From contig JAJGOT010000493.1 of NCBI GenBank assembly GCA_022457155.1, positions 566,001 through 630,000 of the forward strand: 64,000 bases of DNA, written 5' to 3'. Shown in pieces: positions 47,035 to 58,856 of the stretch (its first letter is position 1; every line of letters begins with the position of its first letter). The notes beneath the pieces were generated by a model, which saw only the letters and a program-made list of their open reading frames with translations, did no database searches and had not been told where the DNA came from. The position numbers and the translations under genes are program-made. The DNA is from Cladopsammia gracilis. Lineage: Eukaryota; Cnidaria; Anthozoa; Scleractinia; Dendrophylliidae.

Positions 47035-47215
47035 ACACTAAATCACGGCCTAAGAAATTTTCTGATCATCAGTAATATTTTCACAACGATAATAAAAACT
47101 TCAGTCAATTACTTATCTAACAAACGGGTCTAAGCCAAATTAAAGAAACCCTAATATACACTGTGCATCAGGAGAGCTATTACAATGAAGGCATGGATAA
47201 TAGACAGATAAAATA
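47035..47215. repeat. Repeat shared with 34440-34691
   Basis: Ordered matches such as ACTAAATCACGGCCTAAGAA and AACCCTAATATA in an overall diverged copy. Confidence 0.5.
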
Positions 47216-47579
47216 ATTACGTTCGACGATAGGAGAACACAGTCCTAATCTTGGTTTTCCTGTGCTCACCTATCACATGATTTCGCCGGTATAAAGAAAT
47301 AAGAAAATAAGAAATACTTATTTTCTAAAAATATCATGAATATAACATAAAGTGTATGTTCTTATATTTTCCTCTAAAAACCCATTTTGTACCTCTACCT
47401 CAACTTAAAAACTCAGAATTCTAATAACCCAAACCTATTATTTCACAATTACATACATTGTATCTTTTCCTTTCATTTAAAAATATCTTTTTTTATAGAA
47501 ATTCTGGAAATATTTCTTTTGTTTTTCTTTATGACACATTTAATTAAAATCGACCTGTTTAACGGATGTTACTAAAACA

Positions 47580-47650
47580 GGGAATGGGGAATGGGGAATG
47601 GGGAATGGGGAATGGGGAATGGGGAATGGGGAATGGGGAATGGGGAATGG
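47580..47650. repeat. (GGGAAT)n minisatellite, left end
   Basis: About ten GGGAATG-type units at the element end, followed by GGGAAATTGAAAT variants. Inverted (CCCATT)n with fewer units lies at 60216-60265. Confidence 0.85.
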
Positions 47651-47880
47651 GAAATTGAAATGGGAAATTGAAAATGGGAAATTGAATTTTTTTTTAGATT
47701 AATTGTTTATAATGCGGAATAATTTTTTTTCAGCGACGATTATCGATATCCACGCTTTTTTTTAAACGTTCTGCTTCAAAATAAAAGAAAAGGAATAAAT
47801 TGATGATAATGGGATCCGAGGAACTTTCGTGAAAAAAAGAAAGAAAGAAATAAAAATAAACTTAACTTATCAGGGCAAAA

Positions 47881-48750
47881 AAATTTTTTCTTTCCACTTG
47901 TCCATTGGACTGGATAAGTGCCACTCACATTTTGGTTGTCGGAAAGTGAAATTCGCTCGTTCAAAGAATGAATTAATTAAAAAAAGAATAAATTAAAAAT
48001 GTAGTGGTAAAAAAATTATAACCTACCAGATTTTTTGTGTTTATTTTTAAATAACAACTATATGATATCGGCCACCGTCGGGTATTTGCGTTATACAACG
48101 CAGAACATTTCGTTCTCCTCGTTAAATTCAACCCAGGGGGTTCTTTTTTCCCAAGCTGGCTGAAATTTCCGAATTCTGCGTTCATAGTTTATCAGTTTTT
48201 CACTGTTAGAATTTTGGCTTTTGGTGGATTCAGATTTGTGTTTACTACCTATTTTCCACAGATGAAGCAGATTCACTGATATCGTGTAAACTGGCAGTGA
48301 AGCTTAGCATCTGATATGATTTCATTTCGCAGTTTTTTTTTTCTTTTATGATCTCGTGGAAATGCAATGCCTTTCACTGAAATGCGTAGATCGAACGTTT
48401 ACTTGTGAAATTATAAACTTTTACACGCCAACAAATTCTCAGAAAATGGGTAAGTTTATGAGTAAAAAGAAACAGAAATTCGCGGAAACCAGGTTAGTTT
48501 ACAAAGTCCGGAGATGCTTGGGAAACTCTACTCAGTGAAAAACAAAACAAATTTCTCCCTGTTAATACTATAGTCCTTATCACGGTTTTTCCCAAATTTT
48601 ATATGGGCCTGATAGCAAAAATCCATCGACACTGCTGGGAAAAGCATCTCAAAATTAGTAAAGTGGCCGAGTTTAAAAGCGATATCTTGTAAAATAATGG
48701 AGATATAGCTCCGCAAAGTCGGCAAATTTCACATACGTTTGTATCGCGCG
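47881..48750. other. Sequence between duplicated parts of the foldback's left arm
   Basis: No coding sign. It ends at a perfect 38-bp palindrome. Confidence 0.4.
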
Positions 48751-48788
48751 GCCAAATTTCTTGCCTACCGGTAGGCAAGAAATTTGGC
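48751..48788. repeat. Perfect 38-bp palindrome
   Basis: GCCAAATTTCTTGCCTACC followed without spacer by its exact inverted complement, centred on ACCGGT. Confidence 0.9.
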
Positions 48789-49109
48789 GCCAAAATAAAA
48801 GGAAAAGAATAACTTGATGATAACGGGAGAAGTGGCCCATTTCGAGGGGGTGGCTCCGAGGAACTTTCGTGAAAAAAAAAAAAATTAATAAATAAAAATA
48901 AACTTAACTTATATCAGCAAAGTAACTCGCCAGCGGTTAAAAGCTGCTAAAAGAAATTTTAACACCCGAAGCTAAGCTTACAATTATAAAAATAGCATTT
49001 GTTAGCGATTCTCGCGCTCGACTCCGTACAAGTCACTTCCCAAACATTTTTTTAGTTTATAGCTGTAGCACTGATGTTCATTCAACGTTCTTTCAAAAAT
49101 TCATTTCAT

Positions 49110-49390
49110 TTCAAGTCAATCTCCTCAATGTATTCGATTTATACTACGCTATCCTTGTTTAGTCGGCTGGGACGTTTACGATTATAACCGTCTATTTGTA
49201 GCGCGGATTTTTCTGACCGCTCGGCACTCTACTCAAATTTTGACATCATCAGACTTAGAAATTTGAGTAGGGTGCCGAGCGTAAAGAAAAATTCGCACTA
49301 CAAATAGACGACTATAATCGTAAATGTCTCAGCCGACTAAACAAGGATAGCGTACTATAAATCGAATACATGGGTAGATTGACTTAAAAT
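49110..49390. mobile_element. Foldback MITE (AAGTCAATCT termini)
   Basis: Inverted arms of about 110 bp contain GTATTCGATTTATA, CTATCCTTGTTTAGTCGGCT and GACGATTATAA-type sequence. It sits next to the LINE insertion point within the larger foldback. Confidence 0.75.
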
Positions 49391-49411
49391 TGGTAATACT
49401 TACAGACTGCC

Positions 49412-49428
49412 GGTCACGGCGTATTTTT
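49412..49428. repeat. Target-site duplication of the LINE, left
   Basis: GGTCACGGCGTATTTTT, identical to 59582-59598. The LINE tail (poly-T on this strand) follows directly. Confidence 0.85.
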
Positions 49429-49806
49429 TTTTTTTTAATTTATTTTTTAATTTAGAAACTTATAATACTTACAATGCAATTACTTACGCTACTTACAATA
49501 AAGTGCGACTACTTACAATACAGTACAGCTAATTACATACTACACAATACTAATATGACTACATACAATACAGTACAGCTAATTACATACTCAAGATACT
49601 TACACTATTTACAATAATAATCACGACAGATACTTACAATACTAAAGCTACTTACACTATTTACAATACTAATAAAACTACTTACAATACTAACCCAGTT
49701 ACTTGCTATTAGTTTCGATACTTAAAATAAAATAAAGATTGCATCCACACCATTCAAACTCATTACTAGGATCTATTTACACGGGTGCAAAGCCCATGCA
49801 CGAAGC

Positions 49807-52800
49807 TCACTTTTTATTGAATTTATCCATGCTATTAGTTTTAACACATATAAACTTTTCTGTTTCATACTTAGTTTTAACCTTTAGTTTAAAGGCAGTT
49901 ATGCTAGGAAGTGTCTGATTTCTTCTGCAATCCCATATATACAATTTAGCATTCAGTAACAGATAGTTTAGTAAAGGGCACTTTGCGTATATTATTCCAA
50001 TTATAACGTCTTGCAGGGTGAGATGGAAGAATTCTCTTGTCAAAAAGTAGAAATAGTATTCAAAATCTTTCCAAAAGCGTTGTACATGGCGACAATCAAA
50101 AAGAACGTGGTGGAGGGTTTCCAGTTCCGATTTACAGAATGAACATTTATCATCTAAGATGTATCCTATCTTACACAACTTTGTATTGGTAAATAATATT
50201 GAATTAAGGACTTTGTATTGAAATGCTTTTAAGTATGGTTCAAAGGACACCTTATGAGGCAACCAAAAAACACTTTTCCAGTCGTCTTCTGATAAATTAA
50301 AAGTTTGTCTCAAATGTTGAAAATAATTTGGGAACCGGGCTTTTGTCCTTTTGATTAATATATAGTAATCCTTAGATTTCTTTTTTAACACGTCAAAGTC
50401 TTTGGTATCTATCGTCAAAGATAGTGAAATTTCCGAGGGGGCACTGGCCCCATTGTTTGTTTTTAAGTGTGGTGGTACAGAATGACGAAGTCCTGCCCAA
50501 ATTAAAAAATTAATTTTACTGATTTTACTCGAAATAATCTTAAGCGAGGTTGAAGTATCTGTGTCAAATAAAAGATCCTTTACATAAATAATGCCGTTTT
50601 CAAAAAAATTCGGATAAAAGATAGGCCTGTTGTTTATACGTATTTCTTTGTTGTTCCACACTACCAGTTGCCATTCTTTTCCAGTGTCAAAACCATCACG
50701 GAATTCTGACCACCACTGAAGGAGCTCGGAATAAAATTGGGAAGGAATAGCGAGATCTTTGATATCATAATTGCAATAAAATAAAAAAAGCCCTCCGAAA
50801 CGCTCCAATGCCACGCGTAAATAGTTTTTCCAAGGACCCTCGTTGTTCCCAAAGATTCTTTTCAGCCAGGCTAGCCGTAATGATTTGATCATACTTTCAA
50901 GGTCAATCATTTTTAATCCACCGTTCTCATATTCATTTATCGTGGACAGTCTTGTTACTTTATCCGTTCCTTTCCATAAAAATTTAAATAATAATCGGTT
51001 TAACTCTTGAACGATTTCCTTAGGGGCAGGCAGAAGTGACAGAATATAAACAAATTTAGGAATAAGTAATGACTTGATAATTGTCACTTTGCCATAAACA
51101 GAAAGACCTCTGGAAGACCAGATATTTATAAGTTTTTTAACACTATCTAACCTCTCGATGAAATTTTTCTCGTGTAGCAATTTAATGTCATACGAATAAT
51201 AAACTCCGAGGGCTTTGATAGGTTCGTCAGGCCACTTAATACCGAAGGGTTTTGACTTGTTACTTCTGGAAGATCCTACCCACATACCCTCAGTTTTGGA
51301 TGTATTGATCCTGAGTCCTGACAATTTTCTGAAAACATCTAAAAGTTTGAAAAGAACGCGTGCCGATTCTGTGTCTGACAAAACTGCTGTTGTATCGTCA
51401 GCGTATTGGAGAAGCTTTGTTTCTTCTTTGCCAATTGCAATGCCTTTTATCGCTATATTTTGTCGAATTGCTATAGCAAGAGTTTCAACTACAACCACGA
51501 ATAGATATGGAGAGAGGGGATCACCCTGTCTTACTCCTCGTTCCAGAGCAAAATAGTCTGTTGTAAGACCATTATTAATAACACAGCTTTGTATATTTTT
51601 ATACAGTGTCTTAACCCATCGGATAAAATCAGGACCAAACCGAAATGCCTCCAAACAGCTAACAAGATAATTCCACTCTACACTATCAAATGCTTTATGA
51701 AAGTCTATAAAAATCATGAGACCTGGGATGTTTTCTTTAAGAGTAAAATCCATTAAATCGAAGATCGATCGTACAGTTTCACCTATATAGCGATCTTTAA
51801 CGAAGCCACTTTGGTTGTGATGGATAATATTTGGAAGAACATTTTTTATCCTGGTCGCTAAGACCTTAGACATAATTTTTGCATCTACGTTAACAAGGGA
51901 GATTGGTCTCCAATTTTCTAAAAAAGAACGATCCTTGCCTTTTTTTTCAATAAGAGTAATTACTGCTTGTTTCTGGGAACACGACATTTCACCTTTTTCA
52001 AAACACTCATTCGCACAATGAATGAAAGGTTCGCTAATAAGTGGCCAAAATGTATTATAGAATTCAACTGGAATTCCGTCATTTCCCGGGGATTTGTTAC
52101 GTTGAAAACTTTCCAGAACCTTAGCACATTCTTCTGGAGTTATTTTGCCCTCACACGATAACGTTTGTTGTTCTGTAAGTGTAGGAATGTTTAAATTGTT
52201 CAAGAAAAATTCCGTCGCTTGCGTGTTATCTGCATTCTTATTCTTGCTTGTATATAATTCTTGGTAAAAACGTTTTTGTTCGGAGAGTATATTAAAGGGA
52301 TCTGTGACGATCGCACCACTAGTTTTCAATTTTCGCACATGTTTTTTAACATGGTTTCTTTTCTCCAAATTAAGAAAATATTTTGTACTCTTTTCACCAT
52401 GTTCCCACCAACGCGCGCGTGCGCGAATAATAATACCTTGAAGTTTTTCTTCATAAAGAAGTTCTAATTGTTCTTTAGCCGAATTGAGAACGTTTGCATT
52501 GTTGTCATTAGGGTCGGAATCAAATATTTTCTTTGCTTTATCAAATTCCTTTTGAAGTTTCATTTCTTTTTCTTTTCTTTCCATTGCTTTTCGTTTTGAA
52601 TGCTGAATTGCGTGAACTCGGATATTATACTTAGTCCAATCCCAGATACTTCTATTATCTGTCAATTCATTACGACCTTCTCTCAGCCACATAGGTATTT
52701 TAGCTGTTACTTCTCTAACATAGTCTTCATCTTCCAAAAGCGAGCAGTTCATTTTCCAATGGCCGGGACCTTTGATATCTTTATCACTGATACAGAACTC

Positions 52801-53522
52801 TATAGAAATGGCTGCATGGTCAGTTTTTATGGCTGGAGTAATATCCGTCGTTGTAACTAAATCTTGTAAGTTATTTGAAATAAGCCAGTAGTCTAAGCGG
52901 CACAGAATCATTGGCGAGTTTTGACTCCACGTAAAGCTTTTTGTGGTGGGATTTTTCACTCTCCAAATATCAATCAAGTCAAGATCATCACATAAACAAT
53001 CAATGGTTGATATGACCGATTTCCTCGGTAAAAGTATGCCTCCTTTCTTGTCTAGCACCGGATTAATTGGGCAATTAAAGTCCCCTCCAAGAATTATATT
53101 TTCTTCCTCGTCCAAATTCTCCTTTTGTAGAGTAGTTTGTAAATTATTTAAGAAATCAATAATATTTGTATCCTTATTTGGTGCATAAATATTGATCAAT
53201 ACATACATTTTATCTTTAATCTCCGCCTTCAGAATAACATAGCGTCCTAAAGGGTCTAAGATTTTTGAATGGATAACACAGTCAACACCCTTCCTAAAAA
53301 GAATGGCAACTCCGCGTGAATTTGGACTACCGTGTGACATAATTATCTCACCTCCCCATTCATTTTTCCACTGTCTTTCGGTATCTTTTTTGAATGAGTT
53401 TCCTGCAAAAATATGAAATCTGCCTTTTGTTTTCGACACCAAGTATAAATCATTCTCCTTTTTCGGAAGTTATTAATGCGCCTCACATTCAAGGAGACCA
53501 ATTTACATGTATCCAATATCAT
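49807..53522 (-). CDS. LINE ORF2: endonuclease and reverse transcriptase (one frameshift)
   Basis: About 1240 codons if read from ATG 53522-53520. The long frame from 53442 (1211 residues) has an AP-endonuclease domain with GGDFNC (119-124) and KTDHAAISI (206-214). It has the reverse transcriptase core with FIDFHKAFDSVEW (578-590), GVRQGDPLSP and YADD (680-683), and a C-terminal Cys/His cluster (CSFCKSELETLHHVLFDC). The N-terminal 40 or so residues, with LVSLNVRRIN and DFIFLQETHS, lie in another frame. They join at a six-T run (53386-53391), so a single missing base there breaks the protein. Everything else is open, so the copy is recent. Confidence 0.85.
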
Positions 53523-54066
53523 CTAAATCCCAGTAGATCTCAAATAACCGAGATTGCAGAAGTTTTATCAGAAAGGTGGACAAAAGTAAACAATACATCT
53601 CTACAAATTGGGCCGTGAATTGGGCTTTGCTCCTGAAATCGAAGACAAAAGAGATATAAATAACATTACACGTACTAGTTTGAAAGTATAACAAGTCAAA
53701 GTTAGTAAATAGTAGCTTAATTAGATAGCAATGAGCCAAAAAACCTTTAAACACCTTAAAAGACGAAAGACGAATACTAATCCACAATAAAAACACTAAA
53801 CAGAAAAGTGGGAGATACATAATTAAAACCCTTACCTTGTGCTCCAAAACGAAATATAATCGATCCTTCATCCAGAAAAAAAAAATACCCTCCGTAACTT
53901 TCAACTTATCACTCAGCCCTCAGCTCCTTCACCGTAATTTATGAATACAGCGTTCAAAATGGAAGGAAAAGTGACAATGGACTGGTAAATTCAGAAACTT
54001 TATACCTTCAAAATTATATGTAGATGTCGAAAAATAAAGAAGCATGGCTCAGTACTAATAGAAATA

Positions 54067-54343
54067 TTATAACTTAACATATTTCCCGTCAATATAGAGC
54101 TTATCCGGCTCGGTTTTACTGAAGAACGCGCGTTTTCCATCTCTTCTTGCTCGCTTCAATTTATCCATTTGCTTTTTCCTCAATTCGTGCAGCTCCTTAG
54201 GAATGTCCTCAAACATCTTATAATCGGTGTCTTTAAGTTTTCGACCGCATTTAAATACTCGCTCTCTATCTTGAAATCTGAGAAAACGGGCTATAATTGT
54301 GCGACTGCCGTGACCGTCCTTCCTTGGTTTTCCCATCCTATGC
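54067..54343 (-). pseudogene. LINE ORF1, 3' part
   Basis: Continues the interrupted ORF1 on the far side of the LTR element: RTIIARFLRFQDRERVF fits the second half of the RNA-binding domain, and a basic C-terminal region and stop follow. The phase agrees with the 5' part once the 5-bp duplication is accounted for, so ORF1 was open before the insertion. Confidence 0.8.
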
Positions 54344-54471
54344 TGTTATGTTTTACCACACAGACGCCATGTTGGATCACAAACGTTCTGCCATGTGGTT
54401 TATTCTCATTGGCTAACATACAAACTCAATAACCGCGCACATTATGGTCAGCGGTATTGCCATACATAACA
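54344..54471 (-). repeat. 3' LTR of the Gypsy element
   Basis: Partner of 58729-58856 with one base difference. Confidence 0.9.
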
Positions 54472-54491
54472 TCCCCCCCTTTCCCTCAACA
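54472..54491 (-). other. Polypurine tract
   Basis: GAGGGAAAGGGGGGGA on the minus strand directly upstream of the 3' LTR, the expected plus-strand primer. Confidence 0.8.
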
Positions 54492-54582
54492 GTAACAATC
54501 AAAGAAATATCGTAACATGAACTAAATAAAATGTTCAGTATTGTTTGTAATCAAGAGTGTCCTCATTTCTATGAGTAGTTCA

Positions 54583-57500
54583 TCACAAGTCTAATCTGAT
54601 GGGTTTCCTGACTTGTCTGCCTCTGCGAGTTACGTACGGCGGTGAGCTCATGGTCTCAGCGGCATCTGTTACAGTTGGTACACCCTGAGATGGACTCCTT
54701 TGGGCATGAGGAGGATCTTGATGATCTTTGGGGTCCTGGGGTGGACATTCAACAGGTGCTGTTTTGGATGGGGGTTGTGGTGCCACACGTGTGCTTGGGG
54801 TGTCTGGTTCTGGCTGTAGGACAGTGTTTGTACATGTATGGCGTTTCTGATATCCTGCGTAGGAGTTTGGTGTGTCGGTTCTCAGGGCGACTCTATTCCG
54901 TCTTATCCTTCGGTCCCCCGTGTCTACTACATATGACCGTGGTGTAGTGTGGTGTCGCACTACTGTTGCTGCTTTCCACTCCTTTGATCCCGGCTCCGGT
55001 TTGACTCTTACATGGTCACCAGGTTTGAGGGAAGGCAACTCTTTGGTACCGCGACGGTCATGGTAGAGCTTTTGTTTTTGCTTTCCCTCTTTCATTCTTC
55101 TTTTTATCTCACGAGTGTTGTACGCTTCAGGCTCCAGTAGACCACGTGCTATCGGTAACGCAGTTCTCAACCTGCGGCCCATACAGAGTTGGGATGGTGA
55201 CAGGTCAATGCCTGGAATCGGGGTGGCTCTGTAGTCTAACAGTGCCTTGTTCTTATCCTTGTTCTTTCGCCACAACGACTTTACAGTTTTAACTGCAGCT
55301 TCTGCTTCACCATTTGCACAAGGATGTTTGGGGCTCACCAAAACATGTTCAAAGTTGTAGTTACTGGCAAAGTTTGCAAACTCCCGGCTTGCATACTGGG
55401 TGCCACAGTCCGTGATAAGCCTTGAAGGTATACCATGCCGACCAAAATGTTCTTTGAGAGCTTCTATGGTCTCCTGAGATGTCAGGTCTTTCAATTTGGT
55501 GAACTCAATGTATTTCGAATAGTAATCGACCAGCACTAGGTACTGTTCGTCTTCAAAAGTCAATATGTCCGACGCAGCCCTTGCCCATGGTAGATCTGGG
55601 ATGGCGCTTGGTATCAGTGGTTCGTTCTGCTGTGCTGCAGCGTAGTCATGGCAAATGGTGCAGTTTTTGACTTTCTCTTCTATCTGAGCACTCATGCCCG
55701 GCCAGTAGAGCGCTTCCCTGGCTCGCTGCTTGCACTTCACGATTCCAAGGTGTGTCCCGTGTACTAGTTCAAGCATGGCTGGTCTCATGGACGGGGGTAT
55801 CACGATCCTCATGCCTCGGTAGATCACACCATCAGTTACTGCTAGTTCATCGCGAGTGTCCCAGTACTGTCGGATGCTGTGTGGGACTTGTTGCTTTGTT
55901 TCTGGCCATCCAGCTTGAATAATGGCGTAAAGCTCGTGCAGCTCATTTGCTGTGTTTTCTTGGAGTTCTGAGTATTTTGCGCCAGTAATGGAGATTCGCT
56001 CCAGCATGTTCACTTGTAGATCATCTGCCTCAGGTGGTACTTCATTTAGGCTTGCTCTACTGAGGGTGTCTGCAAGGACTTGTTTCTTGCCTGGAAGGTA
56101 CTCAACTTTCAGATCAAAACCGCTTATTTTGAAGATCATTGTTTGCAGCCTTAATGGTGCTGTCGTCATAGGCTTCCTCAGTATTGTCTCCAGTGGCTTG
56201 TGGTCAGTTTGTACTTGGGTTGTTTTCCCCAGAATGTACTCCCTAAACTTTTGAGTGCTGAACACTATTGCTAGCATTTCTTTCTCGATAGGTGCCCAGT
56301 TGAGCTCTGATTTTCGCAGTTTGCGGGAGGCATTGGCTACTGGTTTGCTTTCTTGTAATAGCACCGCACCGACTGCACTTTTGCTGGCGTCACATTGTAC
56401 AGTCACCTCTTTATTGACGTCATAGTATGCTAGCACTGGAGCTTCACAGCATAGATCTTTCAGTTTCTGGAATGCTGTTGCTTGTGGCTTGTCCCAGTGA
56501 AAGAGAACATCCTTCTGTGTAAGTTCTCTTAACGGTGTTTCAACTTCCGCTAACATTGGGAGAAATTTGGCCAGATACTGAATGGATCCCAGAAAACGAC
56601 GCACATCTTCTTTTGATGTGGGAGGTGGCATGTCTTTCATCGCTCTCACTTTCTCCGGGTCTGGTTTGAGTCCCTCTGCTGATATTATGTGGCCCACATA
56701 TGGCACTTGCTGCTTTCGTACTCTGACCTTGTCGAAGTTTAGCTTCAGATTGTAGCTCTTTGCACGGTGGAGTACTTGCTGAAGAACTGAATCATGGTGA
56801 CTAATGTCACGCCCTGCAATCAGTACGTCATCCATGATGGCATAAGCATGGTCTATGCCCTCTAGCATTTCATCCATGGCCCTTTGGTACATTTCTGGTG
56901 CGGATTTGATTCCAAAAGGCAGTTTCAACCACCTGTATCTGCCTAGTGGAGTGTTCATTGTTGTCAATAGGCTAGACTCGTAGTCTAGTTTCAATTGGAG
57001 GTACCCACTTTTGGCATCAAGGACTGTGAAGACTTTGGCATTTGGAATCTTGGCTACGATCTCTTCTACTGTAGGTATTGGATAGTGCTCCCGTTTGACT
57101 GCTTTGTTGAGGTCAGATGGGTCTAGACAGATCCTGATCTTTTCACCTCGACACGATACCACCATAGAGTTTACCCAGTCGGTAGGATGAGTCACTTTGG
57201 TGAGGTGTCCTTCTTCCTCCATTTCTTGGAGTTTGGCCGTGATCTTGGGAAGGAGTGCAGCAGCTTGTCTGCGAGGACCATGCACCACGGGTTCTGCAGT
57301 TGGGTCAATTTTAATGGAATATGTTCCAGGCATGGTTCCTGACGCTTTCTCCAGGTCTGGGTGTTGGTCGAGGAGCTCCTTTAGACTAGAGTCTAGCTTG
57401 TGTACTCGTTGGACCAAGTTGAGGGTTTGACAAACTTCACCTGAGAGTATGGGTTTCTGTTTGCTGTCGATGACATAAAATTTCACATTTGCTTCCATGT

Positions 57501-58674
57501 TCTTGTATCGTACAGGAAGGGTAGCATACCCTTTCGGTGTGATTCGGTGCTGGCTGTACGACACCAAGGTTTGGTTGGTTTCCTTGATCTGGGCGCCAGG
57601 TGCTACTTGTTTCAGCTGAGTGGTGTTTATGACGCTTGCATAGGCACCAGTGTCAAGTTGGCACTGCAGGGTGCCGTTGCCTACTTGCAAGGTCTCCCAC
57701 CATTCATCGATTCCACTGGTGTTTTGTTCACTACTCACACCATTCATTTCTAGACTTGCTACATGTAACAGGTGTTCATTGGTGTTGCCTCCTTCTTCAT
57801 CACTGGAGTAATCTTCACTGAGATCGCCCACCTCAGTTAGCAAATTGATTTTGTTCTTCTGGCTTCTGCACACTTGGGCAAAATGTCCTATTTTCTTGCA
57901 TATTTTGCATGACTCGTGTTTGGCTGGACATTTCTCTTGGGGCTTGTGACTGTCATATCCACACCTTGTGCATCTTGATGACTTGTCATTGTTCCCCGTT
58001 GATTTGCCTTGTTTCCTTTGATTTCCTCGTCTCTTAGATGAACCATTACTCCTTGTCACTTTGTTGACTTCTACTTTGGGGTCTTCCCCTGCCATAACTT
58101 GCATCCCGTCCTTGGTTGCTTCGAACATTCGACCAATGTCAATGGCTGTGTCGAGGGTGAGGTTTTTACTTTTCTCTAAACAACGTTGTCTCACTCGTTC
58201 GTCCAGAGACTTGCAAGCGATGGCGTTCCGAATTAACTTCTTCGTCTCAGTGATGTCCAATCCACGGGCTAGTAGCTTCAGATCGGTGACAAAAGAGTCA
58301 AAGGTTTCACCCGGTAGTTGGCGCCTTCTGTCGAACTTGACGGCTGACATAATCGGGTTCTTTTTGGCTTCGAGGTGCGTCTTAAATTTACCGGCGACCC
58401 GTTCGAGTATATCTCTTTCACTGACATTTTGCCTGGTTTCGCCTGTTCCAATTTGCACAGTGTCCCACTGAAAGGTGAGGTAGATTTCCCGGCCCTTGTC
58501 GCCGACGAAACTCATGAGGTTGCATATCTTCTCCTTCTCGGAGCATTTGCTGAGCGGTCCTCCGAAGGCGAATTCGCAGTGTTGATAGAACCTTTCCCAC
58601 TCTTTACTCAAATCGGAAGCAGCCCAGTTCATGTTTGGCCAGTGATACGATGAATTGGCGTATCCTTCTGCCAT
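54583..58674 (-). CDS. Gypsy-type Gag-Pol polyprotein (1363 residues)
   Basis: One uninterrupted frame. Gag-like region to about 230; two zinc knuckles, C235-C238-H243-C249 and C256-C259-H264-C269; aspartic protease with DTGA at 341-344. The reverse transcriptase has VLDAKSGY (551-558) and IMDD (613-616), where most relatives have a Y-x-DD. RNase H has D762, E797/E799 and D824. The integrase has an HH-CC zinc site (H972, H975, C1005, C1008) and catalytic D1036, D1089 and E1123. The C-terminal tail is Pro/Arg-rich. No chromodomain or envelope is evident. The order RT-RNase H-integrase marks it as Gypsy/Metaviridae type, and all catalytic residues are present. With near-identical LTRs this looks like a potentially active copy. 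Confidence 0.93.
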   Translation of the reverse strand: MAEGYANSSYHWPNMNWAASDLSKEWERFYQHCEFAFGGPLSKCSEKEKICNLMSFVGDKGREIYLTFQWDTVQIGTGETRQNVSERDILERVAGKFKTHLEAKKNPIMSAVKFDRRRQLPGETFDSFVTDLKLLARGLDITETKKLIRNAIACKSLDERVRQRCLEKSKNLTLDTAIDIGRMFEATKDGMQVMAGEDPKVEVNKVTRSNGSSKRRGNQRKQGKSTGNNDKSSRCTRCGYDSHKPQEKCPAKHESCKICKKIGHFAQVCRSQKNKINLLTEVGDLSEDYSSDEEGGNTNEHLLHVASLEMNGVSSEQNTSGIDEWWETLQVGNGTLQCQLDTGAYASVINTTQLKQVAPGAQIKETNQTLVSYSQHRITPKGYATLPVRYKNMEANVKFYVIDSKQKPILSGEVCQTLNLVQRVHKLDSSLKELLDQHPDLEKASGTMPGTYSIKIDPTAEPVVHGPRRQAAALLPKITAKLQEMEEEGHLTKVTHPTDWVNSMVVSCRGEKIRICLDPSDLNKAVKREHYPIPTVEEIVAKIPNAKVFTVLDAKSGYLQLKLDYESSLLTTMNTPLGRYRWLKLPFGIKSAPEMYQRAMDEMLEGIDHAYAIMDDVLIAGRDISHHDSVLQQVLHRAKSYNLKLNFDKVRVRKQQVPYVGHIISAEGLKPDPEKVRAMKDMPPPTSKEDVRRFLGSIQYLAKFLPMLAEVETPLRELTQKDVLFHWDKPQATAFQKLKDLCCEAPVLAYYDVNKEVTVQCDASKSAVGAVLLQESKPVANASRKLRKSELNWAPIEKEMLAIVFSTQKFREYILGKTTQVQTDHKPLETILRKPMTTAPLRLQTMIFKISGFDLKVEYLPGKKQVLADTLSRASLNEVPPEADDLQVNMLERISITGAKYSELQENTANELHELYAIIQAGWPETKQQVPHSIRQYWDTRDELAVTDGVIYRGMRIVIPPSMRPAMLELVHGTHLGIVKCKQRAREALYWPGMSAQIEEKVKNCTICHDYAAAQQNEPLIPSAIPDLPWARAASDILTFEDEQYLVLVDYYSKYIEFTKLKDLTSQETIEALKEHFGRHGIPSRLITDCGTQYASREFANFASNYNFEHVLVSPKHPCANGEAEAAVKTVKSLWRKNKDKNKALLDYRATPIPGIDLSPSQLCMGRRLRTALPIARGLLEPEAYNTREIKRRMKEGKQKQKLYHDRRGTKELPSLKPGDHVRVKPEPGSKEWKAATVVRHHTTPRSYVVDTGDRRIRRNRVALRTDTPNSYAGYQKRHTCTNTVLQPEPDTPSTRVAPQPPSKTAPVECPPQDPKDHQDPPHAQRSPSQGVPTVTDAAETMSSPPYVTRRGRQVRKPIRLDL

Positions 58675-58699
58675 TTTGATCCTGTTCGCGTTGTCTTGG

Positions 58700-58728
58700 T
58701 GGCTCGGAATCCCACTACATAGACACCA
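58700..58728 (-). other. Primer-binding site region
   Basis: Minus strand begins TGGTGTCTATGTAGTGGG immediately after the LTR. TGG is expected opposite a tRNA CCA end; I cannot name the tRNA. Confidence 0.55.
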
Positions 58729-58856
58729 TGTTATGTTTTACCACACAGACGCCATGTTGGATCACAAACGTTCTGCCATGTGGTTTATTCTCATTGGCTA
58801 ACATACAAACTCAATAACCGCGCACATTATGGCCAGCGGTATTGCCATACATAACA
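58729..58856 (-). repeat. 5' LTR of the Gypsy element
   Basis: On the minus strand runs TGTTATGTATGG to AAAACATAACA. Short for an LTR. Confidence 0.9.

Larger units (their letters stand above)
54344..58856 (-). mobile_element. Gypsy-type LTR retrotransposon, young, apparently complete
   Basis: Two 128-bp LTRs (54344-54471 and 58729-58856) begin TG and end CA and differ by one base that I can see (T versus C within TTATGG.CAGCGG). Flanking TATGC duplications are at 54339-54343 and 58857-58861. On the minus strand a primer-binding site starting TGGTGTCTATG follows the 5' LTR directly, and a purine tract (GAGGGAAAGGGGGGGA) precedes the 3' LTR. There is a single polyprotein frame and no envelope gene. 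Confidence 0.95.

Noticed and set aside
53503..53904. Hydrophobic 133-codon frame between LINE ORF1 and ORF2
   Set aside because: Overlaps the ORF2 start in another frame and sits in the inter-ORF region; AT-rich composition explains the Phe/Leu content.
58675..58728. Separate gag gene or envelope gene in the Gypsy element
   Set aside because: Only one long frame exists, and there is too little room outside it.
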